DNA of 64,000 nt from positions 1 through 64,000 of the forward strand of contig JBEKMN010000038.1 in NCBI GenBank assembly GCA_050008495.1. Reading direction: 5' to 3'. A program made the translations under genes and the position numbers. The stretch is from CAVROP01 sp050008495 (GTDB taxonomy: Bacteria > Acidobacteriota > Terriglobia > UBA7540). Under the pieces are notes generated by a model. That model had not been told where the DNA came from. It ran no database searches and worked only from the letters and a program-made list of their open reading frames with translations. This document shows positions 1 to 8,407 of the stretch, piece after piece (within the stretch, counting starts at the first letter, position 1; each line of letters opens with the position of its first letter).

Positions 1-252
1 GCCCGCGAGTGTAGGGGCGGTTCGCGAACCGACCGTACGGGCACGCCATGGCGTGCCCCTACCCAGGAGGCCAGCCCTCCCGGCAATGAGCCGAACGACC
101 GTGCGGCCGAGGAACTGAGTAAGGTCGTGGGGCTGGACGCTGGGACAGAAAGTCCAGCAGAGGAAAACGCCACCCAAACACCAAAATCGCCGGAACAAAG
201 CGAGAATGTCATAGAAAACAAAGGACCGGCCGCAGAGGGGGTGCGCGAATGA
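1..252 (+). CDS. C-terminal tail of an unknown protein, cut by the window edge
   Basis: Frame 1 is open from the first base to a TGA at 250-252. The last fifty or so codons give a hydrophilic, acidic tail rich in Glu, Pro, Ser and Asn (it ends GPAAEGVRE), like the disordered C-terminus of a real protein. The first 25 codons run through a 20-bp perfect palindrome at 39-58 belonging to a dispersed repeat, so a repeat may have entered or extended this gene. No domain can be recognised. The alternative is that the frame is open by chance in GC-rich DNA. Confidence 0.4.
   Translation, partial: ARECRGGSRTDRTGTPWRAPTQEASPPGNEPNDRAAEELSKVVGLDAGTESPAEENATQTPKSPEQSENVIENKGPAAEGVRE
12..64. repeat. Dispersed palindromic repeat, GTAGGGGC type
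   Basis: Two adjoining palindromes: GTTCGCGAAC around 20-29, and the 20-bp perfect palindrome GGGCACGCCATGGCGTGCCC at 39-58, bounded by GTAGGGGC and CCCCTAC ends. The same palindrome recurs at 5155-5176 inside the epimerase gene. Related GTAGGGGC elements lie at 8408-8500 and 40235-40270. Confidence 0.8.
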
Positions 253-260
253 GGTGTGGT

Positions 261-323
261 GCGGGCGTCCCGCCCGCTGTCGCGGGGGCCGCCCCCGCAA
301 GAACTCGCGGGCAGGATGCCCGC
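261..323. repeat. Three tandem hairpins of the GCGGGCGTCCCGCCCGC family
   Basis: Consecutive inverted repeats at 261-277, 282-298 and 307-323 (GCGGGCAGGATGCCCGC). Close relatives lie at 34560-34665 and 43275-43325. The element follows the stop codon at 252. I see no gene between 253 and 477. Confidence 0.7.
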
Positions 324-477
324 GTAGATACGCAGAGCCGGCCGGAACCTGTCCCGGCGTAGTCGGGAGCCCGGCAGGCGCCCCGGCAGCGCCGGCGGAG
401 TAAGCAGGGTGCCAACCGGAAGCGAGCGTCACCACCAGGTTGGCTAGGCTTAACATACGAGGCAAGTCGGAGGGAGA

Positions 478-927
478 TTAGCCGGCCGAGTAGATATTCA
501 CGAATTGCAGGCGCGTGGCGTTCAGGCGGCCGGCAATCACTTCCGTCAGGGCGCGGTAGAGTTCGAATCCCAGTTGACAGTCTTTACGGGACTCGTCGAT
601 GAGCTGCTCGCCTCTAATGCCCAAAGCCTCGGTATCCTGAACCGCTCGCAGCGAGGCGGTGGCCCGGTGCGGCTGAACCAAGGCAGACCAGTTAATCATG
701 TCCCCAGGCTCGCCGGTGCGGATCGTGCGCCGTCCCTTGGGTGGCATGCGCATCTCCACGGCCACGCGCCCGCTCTTGATAATGTATAGATACTCAGTGT
801 GGTCACCCTCGCCGATGATGCCTTCCCCGGCCTTGAATCGAAAAGGCTCGGCGAAAGACAGAAGCTTCTCTCGTACCTGCGGGGAGAACCTATCCAGAAA
901 CCCCCCCTGCCACCCATGTTCATTCAT
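478..927 (-). CDS. Cyclic nucleotide-binding domain protein
   Basis: A 149-residue protein made almost only of a Crp-type cyclic nucleotide-binding beta-roll. Residues about 10-120 contain the typical FKAGEGIIGEGD and LYIIKSGRVAVEM strands, the GEPGDMINWSALV turn and a C-terminal helix. No helix-turn-helix or catalytic domain follows, so it is a stand-alone sensor or adaptor, not a transcription factor. The canonical phosphate-binding Arg/Ser pair is not evident (NWSALVQPHRATAS is in its place), so cAMP binding is unproven. The start is supported by a GAGAGGAAA ribosome site just upstream. It is divergent from the following glycosidase. Confidence 0.8.
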   Translation of the reverse strand: MNEHGWQGGFLDRFSPQVREKLLSFAEPFRFKAGEGIIGEGDHTEYLYIIKSGRVAVEMRMPPKGRRTIRTGEPGDMINWSALVQPHRATASLRAVQDTEALGIRGEQLIDESRKDCQLGFELYRALTEVIAGRLNATRLQFVNIYSAG

Positions 928-1188
928 GTTAGTTTCCTCTCCCAGTCGGTTCGATTTTCGCAGAGCAATTCTTGCACCAAATTGCCGCTGCCCGGAGGGC
1001 CGATAGCGCTAACAAAACAAAGGGCTTGTATTGAACCTACGAGACCGGAGCAACTGCCTGGCAGCGCGGTGGGACAATGCGTCACTACCCCAAACCGTCG
1101 GCTGCGACAAATGACCCACTTACTGACGGTGCCATGAATCGCCATGATGCCTTGACGCCACGAAACGGATTGGGGTACAACGCCTAAC

Positions 1189-3054
1189 ATGTGCCATCGA
1201 TTTGACCGACACCGGCGTAACCACGTCGTCCTTGCGGCAGACAGAAGGCTGGCCCGCTCATTCCTGTTGACGGCTCTTCTCCTCGGGGTCGGAGTGGTCA
1301 CGCCTGCTCAAACCCGGCTCCAATACCAGTCCGTCTTCCTGCGCGTGGAAGTCGCTCCGGATCAACCCGCCCTGGTGGCGCTGGCAGTGGATTCGCTGGG
1401 CAAGAACAAGCTCAGTGTAAACCCGCTTCGGCCGCCAGGCAAGGCGGAGCGGGCCTACGAGTTGCGACGCGCGGGCGACAGGTTCGAGTACCGCTCCTCG
1501 GGAGAACCACCTGACGCGCCGCCGGCCTGGACCTTCGAGTTCTCCCCTCGCCAGATTCAACTGCGCTCGCGCTTCGCACAAGGGAATCCCCCGCCCTCCC
1601 TAACCTTGAACTTCGACTCTCGAGTCAACCACGCCACCTTGTTGGGGCTCATCAACGCAGACGGCAGCGTGCCGCTTCCGGCCCTTCTCCACCTGCCCGA
1701 CCTCGGAACATTTCGCATTGCCGGCACGCCGGGCAAGGGCCAGGCGTTAGGCTACGATGCGTACCGGAATCGCGGTCCCCACGACGAACCGCTCGGGAAC
1801 AATGACTTCGTTAAAGTGACCTTTCCTGCTGCCACCGCAGCGATCCGGCGGGTCGACTACACTCTAGACATAGTCGAGATTCATCCCGGGACTCGAGACC
1901 TCGCCCGCGACCCGCGTTTTGACGGGTTCCGGCGCGACTGGCTCAATATCTTTCAATTGAACCCCCGCCTGCGCGTGCTGGCCAACCATGCCTCCAGTGA
2001 TCCTTGCGCCTTCACGTTGTTTGAGTACTCCTCCATCGCGGTGCGCACCCCGCCGCTGGCGCCGGGCGTGACCGCCTTGGACCTGGTCCGCCTGACGCTG
2101 GACCGCTACCTGAGCGGGATGAAGGCGTACGGCCTGGCAGGAGCCCAACACGACGTCCCGTACGATTTCCTGGACTCCTATCCTTCGCTGCTGATCGCCG
2201 CCGCGGACTACATTCAAGGCAGCAACGACCACGCTTGGCTGGAGAACAACTATGCCGGCCTGAAGGGTTGGGCCGCCAGGATGCTCGCTATGGATCGCGG
2301 CGACGAGGGGCTGATTGAATACCCCATGAGCGGCAATTCCGGCTCCTGGGCCCCTGGCGTCCCGGTGCGTCCGGCCAACTGGTGGGACGATATCGGCTTT
2401 GGTCATCAGGACGCCTATTCTAATGCCTTGGCTTACCGCGCCATGATCGACATGGCCGAGTTGGCGCGCCAAGCTGACAAGGCAGAGGACGCGCGGCTGT
2501 ATGCAGCGCGCGCCGAGAAACTACGCTCTGTCTACCTTCAGACGTTCTTCAATCCCGAAACGGGTCTGATTGCCGGTTGGAAGAGCGCTGACGGGAAGCT
2601 CCACGACTACTACTTCACGTTTGTGAACGGCGCGGCAATCGTTTATGGCCTCGTCCCGCCTGACAAGGCAAACCCGATCATGGACCGCCTGCTCGCCAAG
2701 ATGAAAGAGGTAGGCTATAGCCGTTTCGAATACGGGCTGCCCGGTGTTCTGATTCCGGTCCGCCCGGAGGACTACGTCTGGGGCACCCGCGATCCCTTCC
2801 AGGTTTACCAAAATGGCGGCGCGACGGGATCGTTCGAGTACTTCACCCTCGAGGCTTTGTATCAGTTGGGCCGCCGCGCCGAGGGTGATGAGATCCTGTT
2901 TCCCCTGCTGAAAGGCTATGAGGATGGAAGCTTCCAGGGGTTCGGGCCGGGCGGCAAGTCTTACGATTGGAAATCCTGGGATGGCAGGCCCCACGGCTAC
3001 GAAGGTTTGCTCGTGGATAATTACCAGGCGCTGCTGGCGGCGCTCGACCGCTGA
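1189..3054 (+). CDS. Secreted six-hairpin (alpha/alpha)6-type glycosidase, specificity unknown
   Basis: A 621-residue protein with a basic N-terminus and hydrophobic segment (FLLTALLLGVGVVTPAQ, about 25-41) resembling a signal peptide. An N-terminal beta-rich region (about 45-260) is followed by an all-helical part (about 300-620) with features of six-hairpin glycosidases: LDSYPSLLIAAADYIQ, YSNALAYRAMIDMAELA, a helix pair giving AARAEKLRSVYLQTFFNPETGL, and a C-terminal ATGSFEYFTLEALYQLGR helix. Acidic residues in WWDDIGFGHQD and around GSFEYF are candidate catalytic acids. It probably hydrolyses an oligosaccharide in the periplasm, but family and substrate cannot be fixed by eye. The long N-terminus makes the start uncertain. 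Confidence 0.7.
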   Translation: MCHRFDRHRRNHVVLAADRRLARSFLLTALLLGVGVVTPAQTRLQYQSVFLRVEVAPDQPALVALAVDSLGKNKLSVNPLRPPGKAERAYELRRAGDRFEYRSSGEPPDAPPAWTFEFSPRQIQLRSRFAQGNPPPSLTLNFDSRVNHATLLGLINADGSVPLPALLHLPDLGTFRIAGTPGKGQALGYDAYRNRGPHDEPLGNNDFVKVTFPAATAAIRRVDYTLDIVEIHPGTRDLARDPRFDGFRRDWLNIFQLNPRLRVLANHASSDPCAFTLFEYSSIAVRTPPLAPGVTALDLVRLTLDRYLSGMKAYGLAGAQHDVPYDFLDSYPSLLIAAADYIQGSNDHAWLENNYAGLKGWAARMLAMDRGDEGLIEYPMSGNSGSWAPGVPVRPANWWDDIGFGHQDAYSNALAYRAMIDMAELARQADKAEDARLYAARAEKLRSVYLQTFFNPETGLIAGWKSADGKLHDYYFTFVNGAAIVYGLVPPDKANPIMDRLLAKMKEVGYSRFEYGLPGVLIPVRPEDYVWGTRDPFQVYQNGGATGSFEYFTLEALYQLGRRAEGDEILFPLLKGYEDGSFQGFGPGGKSYDWKSWDGRPHGYEGLLVDNYQALLAALDR

Positions 3055-3154
3055 GAAAGGAGAGGGCCCTCGAACCCATGTAATTCACGCCGAACGGGTT
3101 GATTGGGCCTTTATCCTGGGTTACCATTCTTCGCGGTGTATAGGGGGCGACCGC

Positions 3155-4081
3155 GTGAAGAATCCTCTTTCGTCTAGAGCTCTGGGTGTGTTGGCGCTTG
3201 TCCTAGCCATAGGCTCGACATTGCGCGCGCAAGGTACACTTCCGTCGACGCTGCACGCCCAACTCGAGACCGAGTTGACGCGCACGGCGGAGCGCCTGAA
3301 CGGTGTGATGGGCTATGCCATCAAGAACCTGGCAAGCGGCGAGACGTTTCTGCGCCTTCCCGACACGGTCTTTCCTCAAGCCAGTTCCATCAAACTGACG
3401 ATCCTTCTGGAATTGATGCGCCAAGCGCAAGAGGGAAAGCTCTCTCTCGAGGAGAAGCATACCTTGCGCCGCATCGAGATGACTGTGGGTGACACGGAGC
3501 CGATCCTCACCATGCTCGGTGACGGCACGGTCACCCTCAGCTTGCACGATCTTGCCATCTTTATGGTCGTGCTCAGCGACAATACCGCGACGAATATCCT
3601 CATCGATCGTTTGGGCATGGACAACATCAATGAAGGCGTAACACGACTCGGCCTCAAAGAAACCAAACTGCGCCGCCACATGATTGATCTCGAGACCGCG
3701 AGGAAAGGGAACGAAAACGTCTCCACACCCCGCGAGATGCTGACCCTGATCGAGAAGGTCCGCGCCGGCCAGGCGCTTGACGCAGCTCATACGAAGGAAT
3801 ACTTTGACCTGCTCCGGCTGCCGAAGGAAAGCGAGTTCCACAAAGCGCTGCCCGAAGAGGTTTCGATTGCGGACAAGCCCGGGTCTCTGGAGGGTGTGCG
3901 TTGCGACACAGGCCTGATCGAGATACCGGGCCATCCGTTTATTATGTCAATCACAACGACCTACGATGCCAACGGCGACGAGGGTGAGCGCGCCATTGAG
4001 GACGTCGCACGGCTGGCTTACGACTACTTCAATCGACTGAGCCGTTCGAGTTCATACGGGCGCGTGATCTCGTTCAAGTAA
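3155..4081 (+). CDS. Class A beta-lactamase-fold serine hydrolase, exported
   Basis: A 308-residue protein read from a GTG start with AGGGGG seven bases upstream; the open frame runs further up, but that part overlaps the previous gene. Residues 1-26 are a signal peptide ending LRAQ. Active-site elements of the penicillin-recognising fold are present: S77-S-I-K80 (SxxK), S141-D-N143, and a K241-P-G243 triad in place of KTG. The omega-loop ExxLN deacylation motif of true class A enzymes is not seen, so a peptidase or penicillin-binding role is as likely as beta-lactam hydrolysis. It lies just upstream of an NlpC/P60 enzyme and a muropeptide-type epimerase, which suggests cell-wall peptide metabolism. 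Confidence 0.85.
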   Translation: MKNPLSSRALGVLALVLAIGSTLRAQGTLPSTLHAQLETELTRTAERLNGVMGYAIKNLASGETFLRLPDTVFPQASSIKLTILLELMRQAQEGKLSLEEKHTLRRIEMTVGDTEPILTMLGDGTVTLSLHDLAIFMVVLSDNTATNILIDRLGMDNINEGVTRLGLKETKLRRHMIDLETARKGNENVSTPREMLTLIEKVRAGQALDAAHTKEYFDLLRLPKESEFHKALPEEVSIADKPGSLEGVRCDTGLIEIPGHPFIMSITTTYDANGDEGERAIEDVARLAYDYFNRLSRSSSYGRVISFK

Positions 4082-4134
4082 TACGCAGCCCTGCTCTCTG
4101 GAATGGTGAAGAAGCTCTGAAGAAACAGCCGGCT

Positions 4135-4227
4135 GTCATCCTGAGCGAAGCGAAGGATCTCCGTAGTTTCCGACGCTTCAATGGCCTTCGAACCACTGCA
4201 GAGATCCTTCGCTTCGCTCAGGATGAC
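4135..4227. repeat. Inverted pair of CTGAGCGAAGCGAAG repeats
   Basis: Two copies of a 27-bp repeat (4135-4161 and 4201-4227) in perfect inverted orientation around a 39-base loop, able to form a long hairpin between the serine hydrolase and the NlpC/P60 gene. Related pairs lie at 8515-8599, 10624-10707, 12765-12822, 42152-42228 and 48461-48612. Confidence 0.9.
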
Positions 4228-4261
4228 AAGGGGTTGGACCCGCGACTTAGGAGAGAGTTCC

Positions 4262-5110
4262 ATGAGCCTCTTGTTAGTCCTAGCGTTAACCGCACTGTCT
4301 TCGCCAGGGGCAGTCGTCATAAAACCCGTCGCGAACATGTACTCCGCCCCGACTGAGGACGCCGATGTGGTGTCGCAAGCCATCTGCGGGGTCAGCGTGG
4401 TTGTGGACGAAGAAAAGGGCGAGTGGGTGAAGGTTCGCACACCCGATGATTACCCCGGCTGGATGCCGCTCACGGCGCTGCGGCGCTACAAGCCTGGTGA
4501 GCACAACTACGCTGCCTCCGGAAGCATCGCGCAGGTAACTAGCCTGTTCGCGAATCTATACCGCGAAGATTCCGTGACCAAGCACCAACCCGTGCTGGTC
4601 CTGCCCTTCGAGGCGCGACTGGAGGTGGTTCCTGGGCCGGACAGTAACGGGGATCGTTGGATCCAGGTCCGCCTGCCGGACGAGCGCACCGCATGGATTC
4701 AACGCGGCGACATCGATTCGGACCCCAAGCCTCTTAGCGTGGCTGACACCATAGAATTAGCCAAGCGCTTCCTTGGTCTCACCTACCTCTGGGGCGGGAC
4801 TTCCAGCTTCGGGTTCGACTGCTCGGGCTTCACCGAGATGCTGGTTCGCCGCCGCGGGATCGTGATGCCTCGTGACGCGGACCTTCAGGCAGCGTGGCAG
4901 GGTGTGATGCCGGTACAGCGGGACCAGCTTCAAGCGGGTGATCTGCTCTTCTTTGGCGGATCACCTCAGCACATCACGCACACGGGCATGTACATTGGAA
5001 ACGGCGAGTTTATCAACGATACGACTCACGATCATCCCGGAGTGCAGATCTGCCGGCTCGCGGATCCGTATTGGACGAAACTTCTCGTTGCCTGCCGGAG
5101 GCTCAAATGA
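4262..5110 (+). CDS. SH3-NlpC/P60 endopeptidase, YkfC-like
   Basis: A 282-residue protein with a weak signal sequence, two bacterial SH3 domains (about 18-75 and 88-150) and a C-terminal NlpC/P60 cysteine peptidase domain (about 160-280). Catalytic elements are visible: Cys187 in DCSGF and His240 in HITHTGMYIG, with a third polar residue in the TTHDHPGV segment near 255-258. This layout matches gamma-D-glutamyl-L-diamino-acid endopeptidases such as YkfC, which cut the stem peptide of peptidoglycan. The ATG was chosen over earlier in-frame starts because AGGAGAGAG precedes it and the earlier codons lie in a dispersed repeat. Its stop overlaps the start of the epimerase (ATGA), so the two are co-translated. 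Confidence 0.88.
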   Translation: MSLLLVLALTALSSPGAVVIKPVANMYSAPTEDADVVSQAICGVSVVVDEEKGEWVKVRTPDDYPGWMPLTALRRYKPGEHNYAASGSIAQVTSLFANLYREDSVTKHQPVLVLPFEARLEVVPGPDSNGDRWIQVRLPDERTAWIQRGDIDSDPKPLSVADTIELAKRFLGLTYLWGGTSSFGFDCSGFTEMLVRRRGIVMPRDADLQAAWQGVMPVQRDQLQAGDLLFFGGSPQHITHTGMYIGNGEFINDTTHDHPGVQICRLADPYWTKLLVACRRLK

Positions 5111-6222
5111 ATCGCCGCGATTGGATGAAAGCACTGTGTGCGGCGTGCGCCATCGGGGCACGCCATGGCGTGCCCCTACACGGTGAGACCGGGGCGCCTT
5201 CCACGACCAGGCTGGAACTGGAAATTGTCCGCCTGCAATTGCGCCACACTTGGACCACCACCATGTCCTCGAGCGCCTATCGTGACACGCTCCAGGTGCG
5301 GTTCATTCGGGACGGCATAACCGGCCACGGCGAGGGCGCACCCATCGTTCGCTATCAGGAAAACGCCGCCGGCGCCCGGCAGGCGGCAGAATCCGTTCGC
5401 GACCTGGTGACCGCCGCCGATCCCTGGGAGTTCGAAAAGCTGCATGCGGAAATCGCACACCGCCTTTCGGGACAGTACGCAGCCCAAGCCGCACTCGACA
5501 TCGCCCTGATGGATTGGGTGGGGCAGAAACTGGGCATACCACTCTACCGGTACTTTGGCCTCGACCCCGACGACGCTCCCATCACCACTTTCTCAATTGG
5601 AATAGATACGCCTGAAATTACGCGCCAAAAGGTTCGCGAGGCTGAAGCATTCCCGGTCCTCAAGATTAAAGTCGGGCTTGATACGGACGAAGCGACGATT
5701 GATGCGGTGCGCAGCGTTACAAACAAGCCCTTGCGCGTGGACGCCAACGAAGGCTGGAAGGATAAAGAAGAGGCAGTGCGGAAAATCAACTGGCTGGCAA
5801 CCCAAGGCGTCGAGTTCGTTGAGCAGCCCATGCCCGCCTCGATGCTCGAGGAAACACGCTGGATCCATGAGCGTGTCCATCTTCCCCTGATCGCCGATGA
5901 GGCCTGCCAGCGCCTCAGCGACGTCCCCAAGCTGGTCGGAATTTTCGACGGCGTCAACGTCAAACTGGATAAGTCCGGCGGAATGCTTGTAGCCTTCGAG
6001 ATGATCCAAATGGCGCGGGCGTTGGGCCTTCGAACTATGCTGGGCTGCATGGTCTCGAGTTCCGTAAGCGTCACCGCCGCCGCTCACCTCTCACCACTGG
6101 TCAATTACGCAGACCTGGACGGAAATCTGCTGATCGCCAACGATCCCTTTGTGGGAGTTAAAGTCAAAGATGGAAAACTGATCCTGCCGAATGGCCCGGG
6201 GCTCGGACTCCGGCCTGCCTGA
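5107..6222 (+). CDS. Dipeptide (L-Ala-D/L-Glu type) epimerase, enolase superfamily, with Tat-like leader
   Basis: A 371-residue enolase-superfamily protein of the muconate lactonizing subgroup. K186-x-K188 supplies one acid/base, D212 (VDAN), E239 (VEQP) and D264 (ADE) are the metal ligands, and K286 (VKLDKSGG) is the second catalytic lysine. This set fits L-Ala-D/L-Glu epimerases of murein-peptide recycling, and the ATGA overlap with a YkfC-like gene supports it. Unusually, the N-terminus reads MNRRDWMKALCAACAIGA, a twin-arginine-type leader, although the family is normally cytoplasmic. The end of that leader is encoded by a 22-bp palindromic repeat at 5155-5176. Exact dipeptide specificity is not readable from sequence. 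Confidence 0.88.
   Translation: MNRRDWMKALCAACAIGARHGVPLHGETGAPSTTRLELEIVRLQLRHTWTTTMSSSAYRDTLQVRFIRDGITGHGEGAPIVRYQENAAGARQAAESVRDLVTAADPWEFEKLHAEIAHRLSGQYAAQAALDIALMDWVGQKLGIPLYRYFGLDPDDAPITTFSIGIDTPEITRQKVREAEAFPVLKIKVGLDTDEATIDAVRSVTNKPLRVDANEGWKDKEEAVRKINWLATQGVEFVEQPMPASMLEETRWIHERVHLPLIADEACQRLSDVPKLVGIFDGVNVKLDKSGGMLVAFEMIQMARALGLRTMLGCMVSSSVSVTAAAHLSPLVNYADLDGNLLIANDPFVGVKVKDGKLILPNGPGLGLRPA
5155..5176. repeat. 22-bp perfect palindrome inside the epimerase leader
   Basis: A perfect palindrome centred on CCATGG, sharing GGGCACGCCATGGCGTGCCC with positions 39-58 of the window and followed by the same CCCCTAC end. It encodes GARHGVP in frame, in the region where the signal peptide should be cleaved. 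Confidence 0.85.
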
Positions 6223-6338
6223 CCGCGCGCCGCTTGTCATTCTGAGTCCCCATTCTTGGGCCGAAGAATCTCCGCAGCTCCAAGTGGGGTGCCGGGTGCC
6301 GCGGCGGCGACTGGTACGTGCGTACTGTTGACCTCCCA

Positions 6339-6362
6339 ACTGTACTATTGTTCTATTACAGT
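6339..6362. promoter_or_regulatory. Imperfect palindrome, likely autoregulatory operator of the GntR/YtrA gene
   Basis: Half-sites ACTGTACTA and the complement of TATTACAGT form an imperfect 24-bp dyad (ACTGTAnTA arms) ending at the base before the ATG. YtrA-type GntR repressors commonly bind such dyads in front of their own operon. The ATG has no ribosome site, so a very short leader or leaderless message is likely, with the dyad lying over the promoter. Confidence 0.55.
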
Positions 6363-6749
6363 ATGTTACTGCACATCAACACCTCTTCCGGCTTCCCCGT
6401 TTACTTGCAGATCGAAAGCCAAGTGAAGCAGGCGATCGCCGCCGGGGCGCTTCGGCAGGACAATGCCCTGCCCTCGGTGCGCAAGCTGGCCACTCAGTTG
6501 CGCATTAACCCCAACACCGTGGCCAAGGCCTATCAGAATCTGGAGCGCGAGGGGGTGATCCGCACCGTGCCGGGCGGCGGCACTTACGTGGCGGACAACA
6601 GCCCAGGCCTTTTGAAATCGGAAAAGGTGCGCCGGTTGCGTCCTGTGGCACGGCAGCTCGCGGTCGAGAGCACTCAGTTGCGCCTTGCCGCCGGTGATGT
6701 GGTGAAGTTGGTCGAGGACGAACTGGATGGACTGGGAGGAAAGCGATGA
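6363..6749 (+). CDS. GntR-family repressor, YtrA subfamily
   Basis: A 128-residue regulator. Residues 1-75 are a GntR winged helix-turn-helix (PVYLQIESQVKQAIAAGAL, then LPSVRKLATQLRINPNTVAKAYQNLEREG, then the wing VPGGGTYVA). The short C-terminal helical tail of about 45 residues is typical of the YtrA subfamily, which lacks a large effector domain. It overlaps the ABC ATPase by four bases (ATGA), the usual YtrA operon arrangement in which the repressor controls an ABC exporter responding to cell-wall antibiotics or other envelope stress. The ligand is unknown. Confidence 0.9.
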   Translation: MLLHINTSSGFPVYLQIESQVKQAIAAGALRQDNALPSVRKLATQLRINPNTVAKAYQNLEREGVIRTVPGGGTYVADNSPGLLKSEKVRRLRPVARQLAVESTQLRLAAGDVVKLVEDELDGLGGKR

Positions 6750-7669
6750 ACGATCTGGCAATCCACACTGAGGGCCTGGTGAAGTTGTTCGGCAAGACCC
6801 GCGCCGTCGATGGCTTGGACTTGAAAGTTCCGCGCGGCTCGGTTTACGGATTTTTGGGGCGAAACGGCGCCGGCAAGACCACGACCGTAAAAACTCTTCT
6901 TGGCTTATTGCGCCCCAGCGCCGGCGCCGCCCAGGTTCTCGGTTTTGACATTGGACGGGATTTGATTGCCATCCTGGAGCGCACCGGTTTCGTTCCGGAA
7001 AACAAGATGCTTTTCGGTACCCTCACGCCCGCGCAGATTGTCCACTTCAACCAGGGATACTTCCCCAAATGGTCGAACCAGTTGGTGGCGCGCTATGCGG
7101 ACCTTTTCGAGATTCCCATGCAGACGCCCTTCTCCAAGCTCTCGCTGGGAAACAAGACCAAGGTGTGCCACCTGATGGCGCTCTGTCAGGGCGCCGACTT
7201 GCTGATTCTCGATGAGCCCAGCATCGGCCTCGATCCCGTCATCACGGATTTATTGCTTCGCGTGCTGGTAGAGGACCACGTCAGCGATGGCAAAACGGTT
7301 TTCCTCTCCTCGCATCAACTCGCCGAAGTCGAGCGCATCGCCGATTGGGTAGGAATTATCGACAAAGGGAAGCTTCTGCTGGAAACGCGCCTCGAAGACG
7401 TCCGGCAGAACTACCGGCTCATTCGGGCCGCCGGTGATGCGGCGCCGGCCATCTCTTCCGCCGATCTCATGGCGGTGCAAAGTTCGGAGAATTTCCGCAG
7501 CTATTTGGTGACGCGCGAGGCGGAGGACTTTGCGGCGATGCTGCGCGCCAAGGGTATGACCATCCTCGAAATCCTGCCCGTCAGCCTGGAGGAAGTTTTC
7601 CTGGGGCTCACGCGAAAAGAGGTGCCATGTATCAGTGGAAAGCCTGGCATGATTCCCGCGCACGCATAG
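6746..7669 (+). CDS. ABC transporter ATP-binding protein
   Basis: A 307-residue ATPase of the ABC-2/CcmA type. Walker A is GRNGAGKT (38-45) and Walker B plus D-loop is LLILDEPSIGLDP (152-164); SSHQLAEVE carries the switch histidine. The signature is LSLGNKTK (about 132-139) instead of LSGGQ, a deviation common in YtrB-like ATPases. The Q-loop glutamine appears replaced in GFVPENKM. It is translationally coupled to the GntR repressor and overlaps the first permease by 43 bases. Confidence 0.92.
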   Translation: MNDLAIHTEGLVKLFGKTRAVDGLDLKVPRGSVYGFLGRNGAGKTTTVKTLLGLLRPSAGAAQVLGFDIGRDLIAILERTGFVPENKMLFGTLTPAQIVHFNQGYFPKWSNQLVARYADLFEIPMQTPFSKLSLGNKTKVCHLMALCQGADLLILDEPSIGLDPVITDLLLRVLVEDHVSDGKTVFLSSHQLAEVERIADWVGIIDKGKLLLETRLEDVRQNYRLIRAAGDAAPAISSADLMAVQSSENFRSYLVTREAEDFAAMLRAKGMTILEILPVSLEEVFLGLTRKEVPCISGKPGMIPAHA

Positions 7670-8403
7670 CGTTTTACATCCTGGCGGCGTTTAGCAGCGG
7701 CATTCTATTCGGCCTGAATGTGCTCTCCGATGCGAACATGCACACGTACTGGGCGGTACTCTATGCAGCCTCCCGCCGCCCCTTTCTCAATTACGATTTC
7801 TGTATGGAGGTGCCGTTCTGGATGCTGGATTGGGTTGTTCGGGATTGCGGCCAAATCGCTGCCCTGCTGGCCGGTTTGAGCCTCGGCGCTTGCAGCGTAG
7901 GCGGCGAATATGGTGCGGGCACGATGCACTTCGTACTGACGCGGCCTGACGCGCGAAGGAACTTCGTCTTCACGGACTGGAAAGTCGGTCTGCCGGCCAT
8001 GGTTATTATCGTCGGCGGCTTGGCCTTCCCGCTGGTTCCTTTCCTCGCCCTGGTTCACGCCAAGGGGCCCGGGAACATCCTAGCAGGCTTGCCTGCGTTA
8101 TGGGTTCTGGGAGCAGCGGTCTATGGCCTGTCGTATTTCACGACCCTGGCGGCCGGCAGCGCCGCGAAGGGTCTAACGCTCAGCGTAGCCGTGCTTTTGA
8201 CCTTTTCCTTCTTCCCCACGGCTCTGGACGAGTGGTGGCACTCCGATACACTGCTGAGGGCCACGGAGTGGACGCTGCGGGCCTTCAAGAACAACGCATG
8301 GCCATTGACCTCCTTTGAATGGGGTGCGACCGCATTCTGGCTGGCCGTGGCGGCGGGCTTTCTAGGAGCGTCGTTGGCGTGGATAAGGTATCGCGAAGTG
8401 TAA
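7627..8403 (+). CDS. ABC-2 type permease subunit (first)
   Basis: A 258-residue membrane protein with about six hydrophobic segments (for example FYILAAFSSGILFGLNVL, IAALLAGLSLGACSVG, MVIIVGGLAFPLVPFLALV, LTLSVAVLLTFSFF, AFWLAVAAGFLGASLAW). The loop GAGTMHFVLTRPDARRNFVFTDWK resembles the conserved cytoplasmic loop of ABC-2 permeases, and permease 2 has the same loop (EYDFLLTRPRARRHFVWSAW). The start lies inside the 3' end of the ATPase gene. Confidence 0.8.
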   Translation: MYQWKAWHDSRARIAFYILAAFSSGILFGLNVLSDANMHTYWAVLYAASRRPFLNYDFCMEVPFWMLDWVVRDCGQIAALLAGLSLGACSVGGEYGAGTMHFVLTRPDARRNFVFTDWKVGLPAMVIIVGGLAFPLVPFLALVHAKGPGNILAGLPALWVLGAAVYGLSYFTTLAAGSAAKGLTLSVAVLLTFSFFPTALDEWWHSDTLLRATEWTLRAFKNNAWPLTSFEWGATAFWLAVAAGFLGASLAWIRYREV

Positions 8404-8407
8404 TTCG

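Noticed and set aside
3155..4081. Antibiotic-resistance beta-lactamase
   Set aside because: SxxK and SDN are present, but the ExxLN deacylation motif is not, and the gene lies with cell-wall enzymes, so resistance is not supported.
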